The notes: a model not told the origin generated them from the letters alone. 64,000 nt of DNA from Actinomycetales bacterium (GCA_016710645.1 JADJVI010000020.1:56317-120316); one strand, 5' to 3'; shown: positions 25,833-34,008, counted from the first letter of the stretch. A program made the numbers and translations.

Positions 25833-26204
25833 TCAGTACACGAGCGCCTGCGCCCCGTCGGTCATCACCTGCTCGACGAACCCCATCGCCCCGGCGATGC
25901 TCGCGCCGGGCAAGAGGTCGTCGGGGGTGAGGTCCCGCCGCGCGGCGCACTGAGTGCACACGCTGATGGCCTCGAGTGCGAGCAGGGCGTCGCGCAGGTC
26001 GGCCAGTGGCGCCGAGTGCGCGAGGGTGAGCGGCTCGGCATACCCGGGGGTGGCGAGGTAGGCCGCGTCCCCGGTGAGCCACAACCGCACTGGTATGCCG
26101 CCCGCCGCCGCCGTCGTGCAGACGGTGAGCGCCTGGGCGGTCCGCTCGAGGTCGGCCGTCGCGTCGGCGCCGCAGGTCAGTTTGACGACGAGGGAGCGCT
26201 GCAT
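25833..26204 (-). CDS. DsrE/DsrF-like family protein
   Basis: The 123-residue protein shows the DsrE fold pattern: LVVKLTCGADATADLERTAQ, a helical middle, then SVCTQCAARRDLTPDDLLPG with a Cys-x-x-Cys, and VEQVMTDGAQALVY at the end. Members often act in sulfur relay or peroxide-related thiol chemistry; the Cys pair would be the working site. The start codon overlaps the most upstream possible start of the divergent nitrobindin gene (CATG at 26202-26205). Confidence 0.75.
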   Translation of the reverse strand: MQRSLVVKLTCGADATADLERTAQALTVCTTAAAGGIPVRLWLTGDAAYLATPGYAEPLTLAHSAPLADLRDALLALEAISVCTQCAARRDLTPDDLLPGASIAGAMGFVEQVMTDGAQALVY

Positions 26205-26226
26205 GGCGCCAGACTACGATCAGGTC

Positions 26227-26727
26227 ATGTTCGAACTCGACGTCAACCTGCCCGAACGACTGCGCCCGCTGGCCTGGCTCATCGGCCGTTGGGAGGGCGC
26301 TGGAGTCTTGGGTTACCCGACGATCGAGTCGCGGCACTTCGGTCAGGAGATCATCTGCTCGCATGACGGGCGGGGTTTCCTGGAGTGGCAGTCGCGGGCC
26401 TGGCTGTTGGATTCCGACACCGGCGAGCGGGTCAAGCCCTCGGCGATCGAGCTGGGTTTCTGGCGGCCGAGCGAGGACGGCACGGACGTCGAGCTGTTGC
26501 TCACCCACCCCACCGGCATCCTCGAGATGTACTACGGCCCGATTGCCCCGGCCAAGATCGAGTTGCGCACCGACAGCGTGGTCCGCAGCCCGCATGCCAA
26601 GGAGTACAACTCCGCGACCCGCCTCTATGGCCTGGTCGACGGCGACCTCATGTACACGATGGACATGGCCGCGATGGGGCAACCGCTCGGGCCGCACCTG
26701 TCGGCTCAACTCAAGCGGGTGGGCTGA
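26227..26727 (+). CDS. Nitrobindin-like heme protein (FABP/THAP4 beta-barrel family)
   Basis: The ~166-residue protein starts MFELDVNLPERLRPLAWLIG with the diagnostic GRWEGAG (GxWxGxG) turn. HFGQEIICSHDGRGFLEW and a C-terminal His (LGPHLSAQLKR) in the place of the nitrobindin heme ligand follow. These ferric-heme barrels convert peroxynitrite to nitrate. ATG 26227 is chosen because homologues begin near here. An ATG at 26203 in frame would add 8 residues but overlaps the divergent start. Confidence 0.85.
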   Translation: MFELDVNLPERLRPLAWLIGRWEGAGVLGYPTIESRHFGQEIICSHDGRGFLEWQSRAWLLDSDTGERVKPSAIELGFWRPSEDGTDVELLLTHPTGILEMYYGPIAPAKIELRTDSVVRSPHAKEYNSATRLYGLVDGDLMYTMDMAAMGQPLGPHLSAQLKRVG

Positions 26728-26759
26728 CGCGTGAGCGGCACGGCATACCGGAGTCGGCG

Positions 26760-27173
26760 ATGACCGACCTCGCCACGGTGCTGCGGGCCAACGGCCGCCG
26801 CCTCACCCCGCAGCGGCGCCGGATCGTCGAGGCACTCGCGGGGCTGGGCCATGCCACGCCCGACGCGGTTGCGGCGCAGGTCGGCGCCGACGGTGGGGCG
26901 AGCGTGCCGCTCTCGACGATCTATCGCGGGTTGGAGGCCCTCGAAGCGCTCGGGGTGGTCTCGCACACCCATCTCGACCACCGCGCGCCGACCTATCACC
27001 TCACCGGGCATGCCGACCACGTCCATCTCGTATGCCGTGCCTGCGGGCGCATCGACGAGGTGCCGGCCTCTGCGGCAACGGAATTCGTGGCACAGATCAG
27101 TGCCAGCCGGGGGTTTGCCGCCGACGTCACGCACATGGCCGTACACGGTGTCTGCGCGGAGTGCCGGTCTTGA
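26760..27173 (+). CDS. Fur-family metalloregulator
   Basis: The 137-residue repressor has a winged-helix N-terminus (LRANGRRLTPQRRRIVEALA; SVPLSTIYRGLEALEALGVV) and the Fur dimerisation half with HADHVHLVCRACGRIDEVP and terminal CAECRS. The two CxxC pairs give the structural zinc site. Whether it senses iron, zinc or peroxide cannot be decided from the sequence; lack of a His-rich region does not settle it. It lies between nitrobindin and ygfZ, whose products handle heme and Fe-S clusters, which favours iron or oxidative stress. A CGGCATAC copy lies in its leader. Confidence 0.88.
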   Translation: MTDLATVLRANGRRLTPQRRRIVEALAGLGHATPDAVAAQVGADGGASVPLSTIYRGLEALEALGVVSHTHLDHRAPTYHLTGHADHVHLVCRACGRIDEVPASAATEFVAQISASRGFAADVTHMAVHGVCAECRS

Positions 27174-27193
27174 GCGCCGCGGAGGCTAGGCCG

Positions 27194-28279
27194 ATGACAT
27201 CGCCGCTACTCACTCGTCCTGGAGCCGTGCAGGCCGACGGGCCCGACTCTGGGGTCGCGGCGCACTACGGCGATCCGATGCGTGAGCAGCGACGGCTGCT
27301 GGCCGGCGAGTCGATCGTCGATCTCTCACACCGCGAGGTGCTGTCGGTGACCGGCGTCGACCGGTTGCGGTGGTTGCACTCGATGACCACGCAGCACCTC
27401 GTCGACGCTGGTGCGGGGGAGTCGATCGAGACCTTGGTGCTCAGCCCCAAGGGCCACATCGAGCACGCCCTGCATCTCGTCGATGACGGCTCGACCACCT
27501 GGATCACGGTCGAACCCGGCTCTGCCGCAACGCTATTGGCGTGGCTCGAGTCGATGCGCTTCATGCTCCGGGTCGAGGTGCGCGAGCGCACCGGCGAGTA
27601 TGCCGTGTTGGCGGGCGTGCCCTCGCCGGTCACCGCTGACGTGGCGGCTCATGCCGTGGCGGTGTGGACCGATCCCTGGCCGGGGCTGGTCGGCGACACC
27701 ACGGCATACGGGCCGGTGGAAGGCCACCCGGCTGCGGACTGGCGCTGGTGCGAGTGGGTCGTGCCGCGGGCCGATCTCGTCGCGATCGTCGGCGACCGGG
27801 CCCTGGCGGGAGTGTGGGCGGCCGAGGCGCTTCGCGTGGCGGCCTGGCGGCCACGGGCGGGCTTCGACACCGACAGCCGCACCATCGTCCATGAGCTCGA
27901 CTGGCTGCGCTCGGCCGTGCACCTGCACAAGGGCTGTTATCGCGGTCAGGAGACGGTTGCGCGGGTGCACAACCTCGGGCGGCCACCGCGGCGGCTGGTC
28001 TTCCTGCACCTCGACGGATCGGGGCACGTGCTGCCCGAGCGCGGCGAGCCGGTGCTGCTGGACGGCCGGGCTGTCGGGGTGCTTACGTCGGTGGCTCGGC
28101 ACTACGAGCAGGGGCCGATCGGGCTGGCCGTGGTCAAACGCTCGACTCCGGTCGACGCCGAGCTGGCCGTCGGCGACGTCAGCGCGGCGCAGACGGTCGT
28201 GGTCGATCCCGGTGATTCTCCTGTCCGGAGGCAGGTTCCGCGAAAGATTTCACGTCCTTCTGCGACAATGGGGCAATGA
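27194..28279 (+). CDS. ygfZ: Folate-binding Fe-S assembly/repair protein YgfZ
   Basis: The 361-residue GcvT-like protein carries the YgfZ signature KGCYRGQETVARVHN (~253-267) with its essential Cys. Upstream segments VDLSHREVLSVTGVDRLRWL and HSMTTQHL are typical of the folate-binding fold. It helps maintain a subset of Fe-S enzymes. GGAGG lies 8 bases before the ATG, and the stop overlaps the next gene (ATGA). Confidence 0.9.
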   Translation: MTSPLLTRPGAVQADGPDSGVAAHYGDPMREQRRLLAGESIVDLSHREVLSVTGVDRLRWLHSMTTQHLVDAGAGESIETLVLSPKGHIEHALHLVDDGSTTWITVEPGSAATLLAWLESMRFMLRVEVRERTGEYAVLAGVPSPVTADVAAHAVAVWTDPWPGLVGDTTAYGPVEGHPAADWRWCEWVVPRADLVAIVGDRALAGVWAAEALRVAAWRPRAGFDTDSRTIVHELDWLRSAVHLHKGCYRGQETVARVHNLGRPPRRLVFLHLDGSGHVLPERGEPVLLDGRAVGVLTSVARHYEQGPIGLAVVKRSTPVDAELAVGDVSAAQTVVVDPGDSPVRRQVPRKISRPSATMGQ

Positions 28280-29115
28280 TCTCCGGCACCCTGCTGACCG
28301 TCGCCCCCACTGGCGCCGAGACCGACAAGGCCCAGGTCCCCCAGTTGCCGACGACGCTCGACGAACTCGTCGAGACGGCGCGGCGCTGCGAAGAGGCCGG
28401 CGCGGGCCTCATCCATATCCACGTCCGCGACGCGCAGCATCGGCCGACGCTTGATGCGGCGCGGCTGCGCGACGCCGTGCAGGCGGTCCGCGAGGCGACC
28501 GATCTGGTCGTGCAGCTCTCGACCGGCGGGAGTGTCCACGACCCGCTCGACGCGCGGCTGCGGGTGCTCGACGCCGACCCCGACTCCTGCTCGCTCACGT
28601 GCGGCACGACGAACTTCGGCGACGACGTCTTCCTCAACCCGTGGGGCTTCATGGTCGACCTCTACCGGTTGGCCCAAGAGCGCGAGGTCGTGCCGGAGTT
28701 CGAGATCTTCGAGCTTGGTCACCTGCACGCGCTGCGCCGGCTCATCGACACCTGCGGCCTGCCGTTCGGCGGCAAGGTCCACCTCGACTTCGTCCTCGGC
28801 GTGCCGGGGAGTATGCCGGCCACCCCCCAGGCGCTGCTCGCGGGCGTGGCCATGTTGCCGGCCGAGGTGACCAGTTGGTCGGCGACGGGCATCGGCCGAG
28901 GTCACCTGCCGGTGGCTGCGACCGCGGTCGCGGCGGGCGGTCACCTGCGGGTCGGGATGGAGGACAACCTCGTCTTTGCCCGGGGCCGCCAGGTCGCGCA
29001 CAACTCCGAACTCGTCTCTCGTGCAGCCCAATTGGCGGCGCTGATGCAACGACCCGCGCTCTCGCCCGAGCAGGCTCGCGAGATGCTGGGCATCAAAGAG
29101 CGACGCTCCCGCTGA
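28276..29115 (+). CDS. BKACE family 3-keto-acid cleavage enzyme (DUF849)
   Basis: The 279-residue TIM-barrel protein has the zinc-binding HIHVRD (~46-51), the GGSVHDPLDARL loop, FEIFELGHLHAL and FGGKVHLDFVLG. These are the ordered signatures of BKACE enzymes, which split a beta-keto acid with acetyl-CoA. The particular keto acid varies widely across the family and cannot be read here. It overlaps ygfZ by 4 bp. Confidence 0.85.
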   Translation: MISGTLLTVAPTGAETDKAQVPQLPTTLDELVETARRCEEAGAGLIHIHVRDAQHRPTLDAARLRDAVQAVREATDLVVQLSTGGSVHDPLDARLRVLDADPDSCSLTCGTTNFGDDVFLNPWGFMVDLYRLAQEREVVPEFEIFELGHLHALRRLIDTCGLPFGGKVHLDFVLGVPGSMPATPQALLAGVAMLPAEVTSWSATGIGRGHLPVAATAVAAGGHLRVGMEDNLVFARGRQVAHNSELVSRAAQLAALMQRPALSPEQAREMLGIKERRSR

Positions 29116-29175
29116 TATTCCCCAGGTCCTCCTGACTGTGGTGTGGCAACCCTCACGCTGTCTGCAGTTTGCGTT

Positions 29176-29191
29176 TTGCTAACTACAGCAA
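29176..29191. promoter_or_regulatory. Inverted repeat before the XRE regulator gene
   Basis: TTGCT (29176-29180) and AGCAA (29187-29191) flank AACTAC. The repeat ends 13 bases before the ATG of the helix-turn-helix gene in an AT-richer stretch. Position and symmetry suggest an autoregulatory operator; this is inference. Confidence 0.35.
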
Positions 29192-29204
29192 GCACAATGG
29201 AGGC

Positions 29205-29735
29205 ATGGCACCGGCACTTGTCCACGACCTCGGGGGGTACTTGCGCGAGCAACGCAAGGCCGCTCAGTTGTCGCTGCGGCAGTTGTCGGAGCTGGCAGGG
29301 ATCTCCAATCCCTACCTCTCCCAGATCGAACGGGGGCTGAAGAAGCCGAGCGCAGAGATCCTTCAGCAGATCGCCCGAGGCCTGCAGGTCTCGGCCGAGT
29401 CGCTCTACGTCAAGGCGGGCATCCTCGATGCCCACCCGGGCGCTGGCGATCCGCCCGACGTCCTGGCTGCCATCGCCGCCGACCCCCGGCTGAACGACCG
29501 TCAGCGCCAAGCGCTGGTGGACGTCTACCGGTCCTTCGTTGAATCGGAGGCGGCAACGCACGCTGCACCGGCAAGCCGTGCCGTCAAACCTTCGGCAGCC
29601 GACGCCAAGGCAGCCGGTTCTCGCACCACGACTCGCGCTCGCACCACGACCCGCTCCACCAGTGGCACCAGCAGCACCAGCACCACCCCAGTAGACGACC
29701 CGAGCCGCGCCGGCCATCCGCGCGGCACCACCTGA
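29205..29735 (+). CDS. XRE-family transcriptional regulator upstream of hbhA
   Basis: The 176-residue protein has a helix-turn-helix domain (~8-66, LREQRKAAQLSLRQLSELAG, ISNPYLSQIERGLKKPSAEI) very like Rv0474 of M. tuberculosis, which sits directly before hbhA. A LYVKAGILD segment and a helical middle follow, then a Thr/Ser/Arg-rich tail (~120-176). The start at 29205 matches that homologue; GGAGG is unusually close (one base away). It is 25 bases upstream of the hbhA-like gene and probably regulates it. Confidence 0.85.
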   Translation: MAPALVHDLGGYLREQRKAAQLSLRQLSELAGISNPYLSQIERGLKKPSAEILQQIARGLQVSAESLYVKAGILDAHPGAGDPPDVLAAIAADPRLNDRQRQALVDVYRSFVESEAATHAAPASRAVKPSAADAKAAGSRTTTRARTTTRSTSGTSSTSTTPVDDPSRAGHPRGTT

Positions 29736-29760
29736 GTCACCCGTATCCAAGGAGGACACC

Positions 29761-30564
29761 ATGGCTCGCAAGCCCGCCCGTGACATCACCACGGACCTCA
29801 AGAAGACCGCCGCAGACGCCCGGCTCCAGCTGATGGCCGTCGTCGGCGCGACCGACCTGGCCGCCGAGCGCGTCCGTGACGCTGCCGACAAGGCGCGCGT
29901 CTCCGCCAAGGACTTCGACATCAAGGACGTTCAGAAGGACCTCGAGAAGGTCCAGTCCCGCATCGACAAGGCCCAGAAGGACCTGCTCAAGCGGGTCAAC
30001 AAGCGCGTCAAGGACCTGCAGGACGGCCCGGCCAACGCCCTCGGCAACAGCCTGACCCTGGCCAGCAAGGCGCAGGCGCAGGTCGAGGAGCTCGCCGAGC
30101 GTGGCGAGCTGGTCGTGGCCCGGATCCGCAAGCAGAAGCCCACCCAGGAGCTCAAGCACCAGGTCGAGACCACCGTGGCTGCTGGCAAGGGCGCGGTGAC
30201 GACCGCTCGCAAGGCTGCCGTCGAGGCCGAGAAGGCTGCCGAGGCCGCGCTCAAGACGGGCGTCAAGGAAGCCCGCGAGGTCGCTGCCAAGGTCGCCGAG
30301 ACGGTCGAGAAGGACGCCAAGGTCGTCCGCGGCGCCGCCAAGAAGGTCGCTGCGACGGTCCAGGCCGACTCGAAGGAGACCGCGGCTGTGGTCAAGGCCA
30401 GCGCCGCCCGCACCCGGTCGGCTGCCGCCAAGACCACGACGACGGCCCAGGCTGGCGCCAAGCGCACCACGGCCCGCGCCAAGGCCACGACGACCGGTGT
30501 TCGCAAGACGGCGACCCGCGCTCGCACCGCCACCACCGAAGCCGCCAAGAAGGTCGGCGACTGA
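29761..30564 (+). CDS. hbhA: HbhA-like heparin-binding/coiled-coil protein with Lys-Ala-rich tail
   Basis: The 267-residue protein is almost wholly helical: a coiled coil (~20-150, KDVQKDLEKVQSRIDKAQKD) then a long Lys/Ala/Thr/Arg-rich tail with repeats (AAKKVAATVQ, AKTTTTAQAGAKRTTARAKA). Mycobacterial HbhA has the same plan and binds heparan sulfate through its Lys-rich end. The tail is longer here. AAGGAGG is 5 bases from the ATG. Order XRE-hbhA matches mycobacteria. Function as adhesin in this organism is not shown; such tails also bind DNA or polyphosphate. No 8-mer copies occur in it. Confidence 0.8.
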   Translation: MARKPARDITTDLKKTAADARLQLMAVVGATDLAAERVRDAADKARVSAKDFDIKDVQKDLEKVQSRIDKAQKDLLKRVNKRVKDLQDGPANALGNSLTLASKAQAQVEELAERGELVVARIRKQKPTQELKHQVETTVAAGKGAVTTARKAAVEAEKAAEAALKTGVKEAREVAAKVAETVEKDAKVVRGAAKKVAATVQADSKETAAVVKASAARTRSAAAKTTTTAQAGAKRTTARAKATTTGVRKTATRARTATTEAAKKVGD

Positions 30565-30575
30565 TCCCCAGCTGC

Positions 30576-30610
30576 CTTCCCAGCCACTGCATGCGGGCGT
30601 GGCTGGGAAG
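30576..30610 (+). terminator. Hairpin terminator after hbhA
   Basis: CTTCCCAGCCAC (30576-30587) and GTGGCTGGGAAG (30599-30610) form a perfect 12-bp stem with an 11-base loop, 11 bases after the hbhA stop. Downstream TGCTTG is only weakly T-rich. Confidence 0.7.
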
Positions 30611-30635
30611 TGCTTGACCGCGTAAGGCGGGCGGG

Positions 30636-30666
30636 CGGCATACCAGGCTTTCGAGCCGGTATGCCG
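30636..30666. terminator. 8-mer inverted pair with TTCG tetraloop between convergent genes
   Basis: CGGCATACC (30636-30644) pairs with GGTATGCCG (30658-30666). Inside, GGCT and AGCC extend the stem around a TTCG tetraloop, with one bulged A. It lies between hbhA and the convergent gene ending at 30696 and is probably a bidirectional terminator. Confidence 0.6.
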
Positions 30667-30695
30667 TCCGCTTGCGTTGCGCGCGGTCGTGCGCC

Positions 30696-31082
30696 TTAGG
30701 GGGCGATGCGGTCCTGCGGCGGTGGCGGCCACACCCCGACGGCGCTGCGTTCGAAGGACTTCAAGAGCCAGCCCTGATAGGTCGCCGTGCCCACGTCACC
30801 CTCGGCCAAGAGAGCGAAGACCGGAGTCGCCACCTTGAAGACCTGGCGCGAACCGTCCGGGAACTCGACCGTGACGGAGTTCGCCAGCAACGTGCTGTTG
30901 GTGGCCCGGTCCCGCATCTGCACCTGCTTGGCCACGATCTTGCCGGTCGCCCTCGTGACAGGCTGCGCGCGGTTGCGCAGCAGGCCGAGCAGCGGGATGC
31001 CGATCGCGAGGACCAGGGCCAGCAAGGTCAAGCCGAAGATGACGGCCACCGCAACCGGGAGCACAAACGAGCTGATCGCCAT
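30696..31082 (-). CDS. Membrane-anchored DUF2500/DUF7489-like protein
   Basis: The 128-residue protein has one N-terminal membrane helix (VAVAVIFGLTLLALVLAIGI, ~9-35) and a small beta-rich domain: TGKIVAKQVQMRD, SVTVEFPDGSRQVFKV, LLAEGDVGTATYQGWLLKSF. The FPDGSR...LLAEGD.G..TYQG pattern is that of DUF2500-type proteins, whose role is unknown. It is transcribed toward hbhA and diverges from the asparaginase gene over 69 bases. Confidence 0.7.
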   Translation of the reverse strand: MAISSFVLPVAVAVIFGLTLLALVLAIGIPLLGLLRNRAQPVTRATGKIVAKQVQMRDRATNSTLLANSVTVEFPDGSRQVFKVATPVFALLAEGDVGTATYQGWLLKSFERSAVGVWPPPPQDRIAP

Positions 31083-31151
31083 GGGGCCAGCCTTCCAGAA
31101 CGGACCCCGCTATGCGCGAGATGCGAACTGGGCTCTGGCACACTGACGGCC

Positions 31152-32144
31152 GTGTCGACCTCCTCTGCGGCTGGACGGACAGCTCCGTCGCCGGCTCTGC
31201 ATCCGGCGCCTGTCCTGGCCCATGTTGTGCGCAACGGCACGGTCGAGAGCGTCCACCACGGCACCGCTGTCGTCACAGCCGCCGATGGATCGATCAGCCG
31301 AGCCTGGGGCGACCCCGTCGGCCTGGTCTTCCCGCGCTCGGCCAACAAACCCCTGCAAGCTCTCGCCATGGTCGAACTCGGCCTCGACCTGCCCGCCCAC
31401 CAGCTCGCCCTGGCGTGCGCGAGTCACAGCGGCGAGCAGGTCCACCTCGACACGGCGCTGGAAATCCTGCACGGCGCCGGGCTGGGCGAGGGCGACCTGG
31501 GCAACACCCCCGATTACCCCTACGACGAAGCCACCAAGATCGCCTGGCTGCATGACCGCAAACCGATGACCGCGCTGGCCCAGAACTGTTCCGGCAAGCA
31601 CGCAGCCATGGTCGTCACCAGCGCTGCCCGGGGCTGGTCCCTCCCTGACTACCTCGATGCCGACCACCCGCTGCAGCAGGCCATCACCGCGACCATCGAA
31701 CGGCTCGCCGGCCCGGTCGGGGCCATCGCGGTCGACGGCTGTGGGGCGCCGCTGCACGGCATACCCCTCGCTGGTCTGGCACGTGCTTTCGGAGCGCTCG
31801 CGAGCGCCGACCCCACCACCGCACCCGGCCGCGTGGCGACCGCGATGCGCACCCACCCGGACTACGTCGGCGGCCACGGCCGGCAGGTCACGCGCCTCAT
31901 GCGCGCGCTCCCCGGCGCGATGGCCAAGGACGGAGCAGAGGCCGTGTATGCCGTGGGGCTGGCTGACGGTCGCGGCGTCGCCCTCAAGATCGCCGACGGC
32001 TCGTGGCGGGCGGCCGGTGTCGTCCTCGGTGCGGTGTTGCGTGCCGAAGGCATCGGCACCCCCGATGTCTGGGACTTGCTGGCCGAGGCTGCTGTGCTCG
32101 GTCACGGGCGTCCGGTCGGGTCCGTCATGGCCGTCGGGATCTAG
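31152..32144 (+). CDS. L-asparaginase II-type (Rhizobium-type) asparaginase
   Basis: The ~330-residue protein has VVRNGTVESVHHGTAVV, PRSANKPLQALAM (PRSxxKP), ALACASHSGEQVHL, LAQNCSGKHAAMV and GCGAPLHGIPLAGLA. Together these define the type II asparaginase family first known from Rhizobium etli, which hydrolyses asparagine to aspartate and is unrelated to the E. coli enzymes. The GTG at 31152 is the best start in frame but has only a weak ribosome site. It ends one base before the dtd start. Confidence 0.87.
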   Translation: MSTSSAAGRTAPSPALHPAPVLAHVVRNGTVESVHHGTAVVTAADGSISRAWGDPVGLVFPRSANKPLQALAMVELGLDLPAHQLALACASHSGEQVHLDTALEILHGAGLGEGDLGNTPDYPYDEATKIAWLHDRKPMTALAQNCSGKHAAMVVTSAARGWSLPDYLDADHPLQQAITATIERLAGPVGAIAVDGCGAPLHGIPLAGLARAFGALASADPTTAPGRVATAMRTHPDYVGGHGRQVTRLMRALPGAMAKDGAEAVYAVGLADGRGVALKIADGSWRAAGVVLGAVLRAEGIGTPDVWDLLAEAAVLGHGRPVGSVMAVGI

Positions 32145-32145
32145 C

Positions 32146-32646
32146 GTGCGGGTCGTCCTGCAACGCGTGGCCAGCGCCCGGGTCGAGGTCGACGGCGCGG
32201 TCGTGGGGGCAGTCGAGGGTCCGTCCCTGGTGGCGCTCGTCGGCGTCACCCATGGCGACGGCCAGGCCGAGGTCGAGTGGCTGGCCGGCAAGATGGCCAC
32301 GCTGAGGATCTTCCCGGGGGAGCAGTCGGCCAGCGAGATCGGTGCCGGAGTGCTCGTGGTCAGCCAGTTCACCCTGTATGCCGACACCCGCAAGGGGCGT
32401 CGACCGTCGTGGTCGGCCGCAGCGCCCGGCCAGGTGGCCGAGCCTCTCGTCGCGGCCCTGGCCGCCCGGCTGTCCGCGATGGGTTTGCCCGTCGCCACCG
32501 GAACCTTCGGTGCGCACATGGCCGTTCACCTCGTGAACGACGGACCTGTCACCCTGGTCCTCGACACCCCTGTGGGTCTGCCGTCAGCAGCGCCTTCATC
32601 CGCCACCCCAGCTGCCTCCCACCAGCAGCCCCAGCACCAGGAGTGA
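32146..32646 (+). CDS. dtd: D-aminoacyl-tRNA deacylase
   Basis: The 166-residue protein starts RVVLQRVASARVEVDG and has VVSQFTLYADTRKGRRPSW and GTFGAHMAVHLVNDGPVTLV, the two catalytic segments of Dtd. The enzyme removes D-amino acids mischarged onto tRNA. A ~20-residue Ala/Pro/Gln tail is extra. The GTG at 32146 is one base after the asparaginase stop, so the genes are coupled. Confidence 0.95.
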   Translation: MRVVLQRVASARVEVDGAVVGAVEGPSLVALVGVTHGDGQAEVEWLAGKMATLRIFPGEQSASEIGAGVLVVSQFTLYADTRKGRRPSWSAAAPGQVAEPLVAALAARLSAMGLPVATGTFGAHMAVHLVNDGPVTLVLDTPVGLPSAAPSSATPAASHQQPQHQE

Positions 32647-32650
32647 CCCC

Positions 32651-32971
32651 GTGATCTCGATCCAGAGCTACATCCTGTGGGCGCTGGGCATCGCCGCGCT
32701 GGGCACGGAGATCTATGCCCTCGTCGACGCGGCCCGCTACCGGCCCGAGGCCTATCTCGCCGCTGACAAACGCACCAAGAACTTCTGGATGTTGGTCCTC
32801 GTCGTCGCGGCCCTCGTGGGGTTCGTCTTGGTCCGGAACGTGCTGTCGATCTTCGGCGTGGTCGCCTTCGTGGCCGCTGCGGTCTATCTCGCCGACGTGC
32901 GGCCGGCCGTGCGCTCGATCAGTGGGCGCGGCGGGGGCTCCGGTCGGCAAGGGCCGTACGGCCCCTGGTAG
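32651..32971 (+). CDS. DUF2516 family membrane protein
   Basis: The 106-residue protein has three hydrophobic helices (SYILWALGIAALGTEIYAL; FWMLVLVVAALVGFVLV; LSIFGVVAFVAAAVYLADV) and VDAARYRPEAY between them. It matches DUF2516, represented by Rv0476 immediately after hbhA in M. tuberculosis. Here hbhA is 2 kb upstream with three genes inserted. Function unknown. Confidence 0.82.
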   Translation: MISIQSYILWALGIAALGTEIYALVDAARYRPEAYLAADKRTKNFWMLVLVVAALVGFVLVRNVLSIFGVVAFVAAAVYLADVRPAVRSISGRGGGSGRQGPYGPW

Positions 32972-32983
32972 GTCGTGAAGGGT

Positions 32984-33068
32984 CCGCGCAGATCAGCACC
33001 CCGCGCAAATGAACACCCCGCGCAGATCAGCAACCCGCGCAGATCAGCAACCCGCGCAGATCAGCAAC
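32984..33068. repeat. Five tandem copies of a 17-bp unit
   Basis: Five adjacent 17-base units fill 32984-33068. Units 3-5 are identical (CCGCGCAGATCAGCAAC), unit 1 differs by one base near its end (GCACC), and unit 2 by a few (CAAATGAACACC). The array lies in the gap between two convergent genes (32972-33097) and encodes no credible protein. The unit is not the 8-mer. It looks like an iteron-type or slippage array. Confidence 0.9.
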
Positions 33069-33097
33069 TCTCGACTCCTGCGTATCGCCCACACTCG

Positions 33098-33910
33098 TCA
33101 GGAGGTCGGCGCGACGGCCGCCCACGCCACCGTCACTTCGCCGAGTCGCCACCGCCGGACGCCTCCTTGAATAGGCCACCCTGCCGCCTTCAGATTGCCG
33201 ACGGCCTCCACGAACCGGGGTCGCACTCCGTAGGCCGCCTGCGGGGAGGCATACCTCCACGCCTCGTCGAGTGCGCCGAGGAAGGCATGCACCCGCTCGC
33301 CGGGGACATTGCGGTGGATGAGCGCCTTGGGCAACCGCTCAGCGACCACGCCTGGTCGATCGAGATCGCGCAGCCGTAACGACACCGTGAGCGACTGGGG
33401 GCCGTGCGCGTCGACGGCGACCCAGGACGCGATCCTCCCCAACTCGTCGCACGTGCCGTCCAGCAGCAGTCCGTCCGGCGCCAAGCGCGCGACCATCCGC
33501 GCCCAGGCCCCGGCAACCTCGCTCTCGTCGTACTGCCGCAGCACGTTGAACGCCCGCACGACGACCGGACGCTCGCCGCCGTCCGTCGGAATCTCGAAGC
33601 CCCCCAACCGAAAATCCAGCCCCGCCGGGTCAGCCAGCGATGCCACCAGCGCCTGCCCAGCGCGCACTCGCGCGGGCTCGATCTCGATGCCCAGCACCCG
33701 CACGTCTGGGCGCACCGCTCGCAACCGGTCGCGCAGTTCCAGGGTGGTGATCGGCGAGGCGCCATAGCCGAGGTCCACCACCAGCGGCGCCGTCGCCGAT
33801 TGCCGCAGTCGCCAGGCCTCAGGCCCGGCCAACCAGCGGTCCCCGCGGCGCAGCCGGTTGGGATTGGTCGTCCCGCGCGTGATGACCCCCACGGGCTTGG
33901 CTCGGACCAC
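33098..33910 (-). CDS. Class I SAM-dependent methyltransferase
   Basis: The protein (~270 residues from GTG 33910) has the SAM-binding loop LVVDLGYGASPITTLEL, the acidic motif RVLGIEIEPARV and later VVRAFNVLRQYDESEV. The substrate is unknown. The frame stays open to an ATG at 34012. However, that extra 34-residue stretch contains a long palindrome and reads like non-coding sequence, and the VRAKPVGVITRGTTNPNRL start resembles homologues, so I prefer the shorter form. Neither start has a clear ribosome site. It diverges from mshA. Confidence 0.75.
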   Translation of the reverse strand: MVRAKPVGVITRGTTNPNRLRRGDRWLAGPEAWRLRQSATAPLVVDLGYGASPITTLELRDRLRAVRPDVRVLGIEIEPARVRAGQALVASLADPAGLDFRLGGFEIPTDGGERPVVVRAFNVLRQYDESEVAGAWARMVARLAPDGLLLDGTCDELGRIASWVAVDAHGPQSLTVSLRLRDLDRPGVVAERLPKALIHRNVPGERVHAFLGALDEAWRYASPQAAYGVRPRFVEAVGNLKAAGWPIQGGVRRWRLGEVTVAWAAVAPTS

Positions 33911-33968
33911 GACGGCCAGGGTATGCCGTGCCGCTGCCGGTGTGGGTCTCCCGCGTCGGCCAGGGGTC

Positions 33969-34008
33969 GTGTGGCGAAATGCGTCACGGGTGACTCCTTT
34001 CGCCACAC
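33969..34008. promoter_or_regulatory. Nested palindrome between methyltransferase and mshA
   Basis: GTGTGGCGAAA (33969-33979) and TTTCGCCACAC (33998-34008) are perfect inverted arms. Between them GTCAC-GG-GTGAC (33983-33994) is a second perfect inverted repeat. The 40-base structure sits in the divergent gap. It could be an operator for a dimeric regulator, a cruciform, or a leader hairpin; no regulator gene is adjacent. Confidence 0.5.

Noticed and set aside
32984..33068. CRISPR array
   Set aside because: The units are 17 bases and directly adjacent with no spacers, and no cas gene is present.
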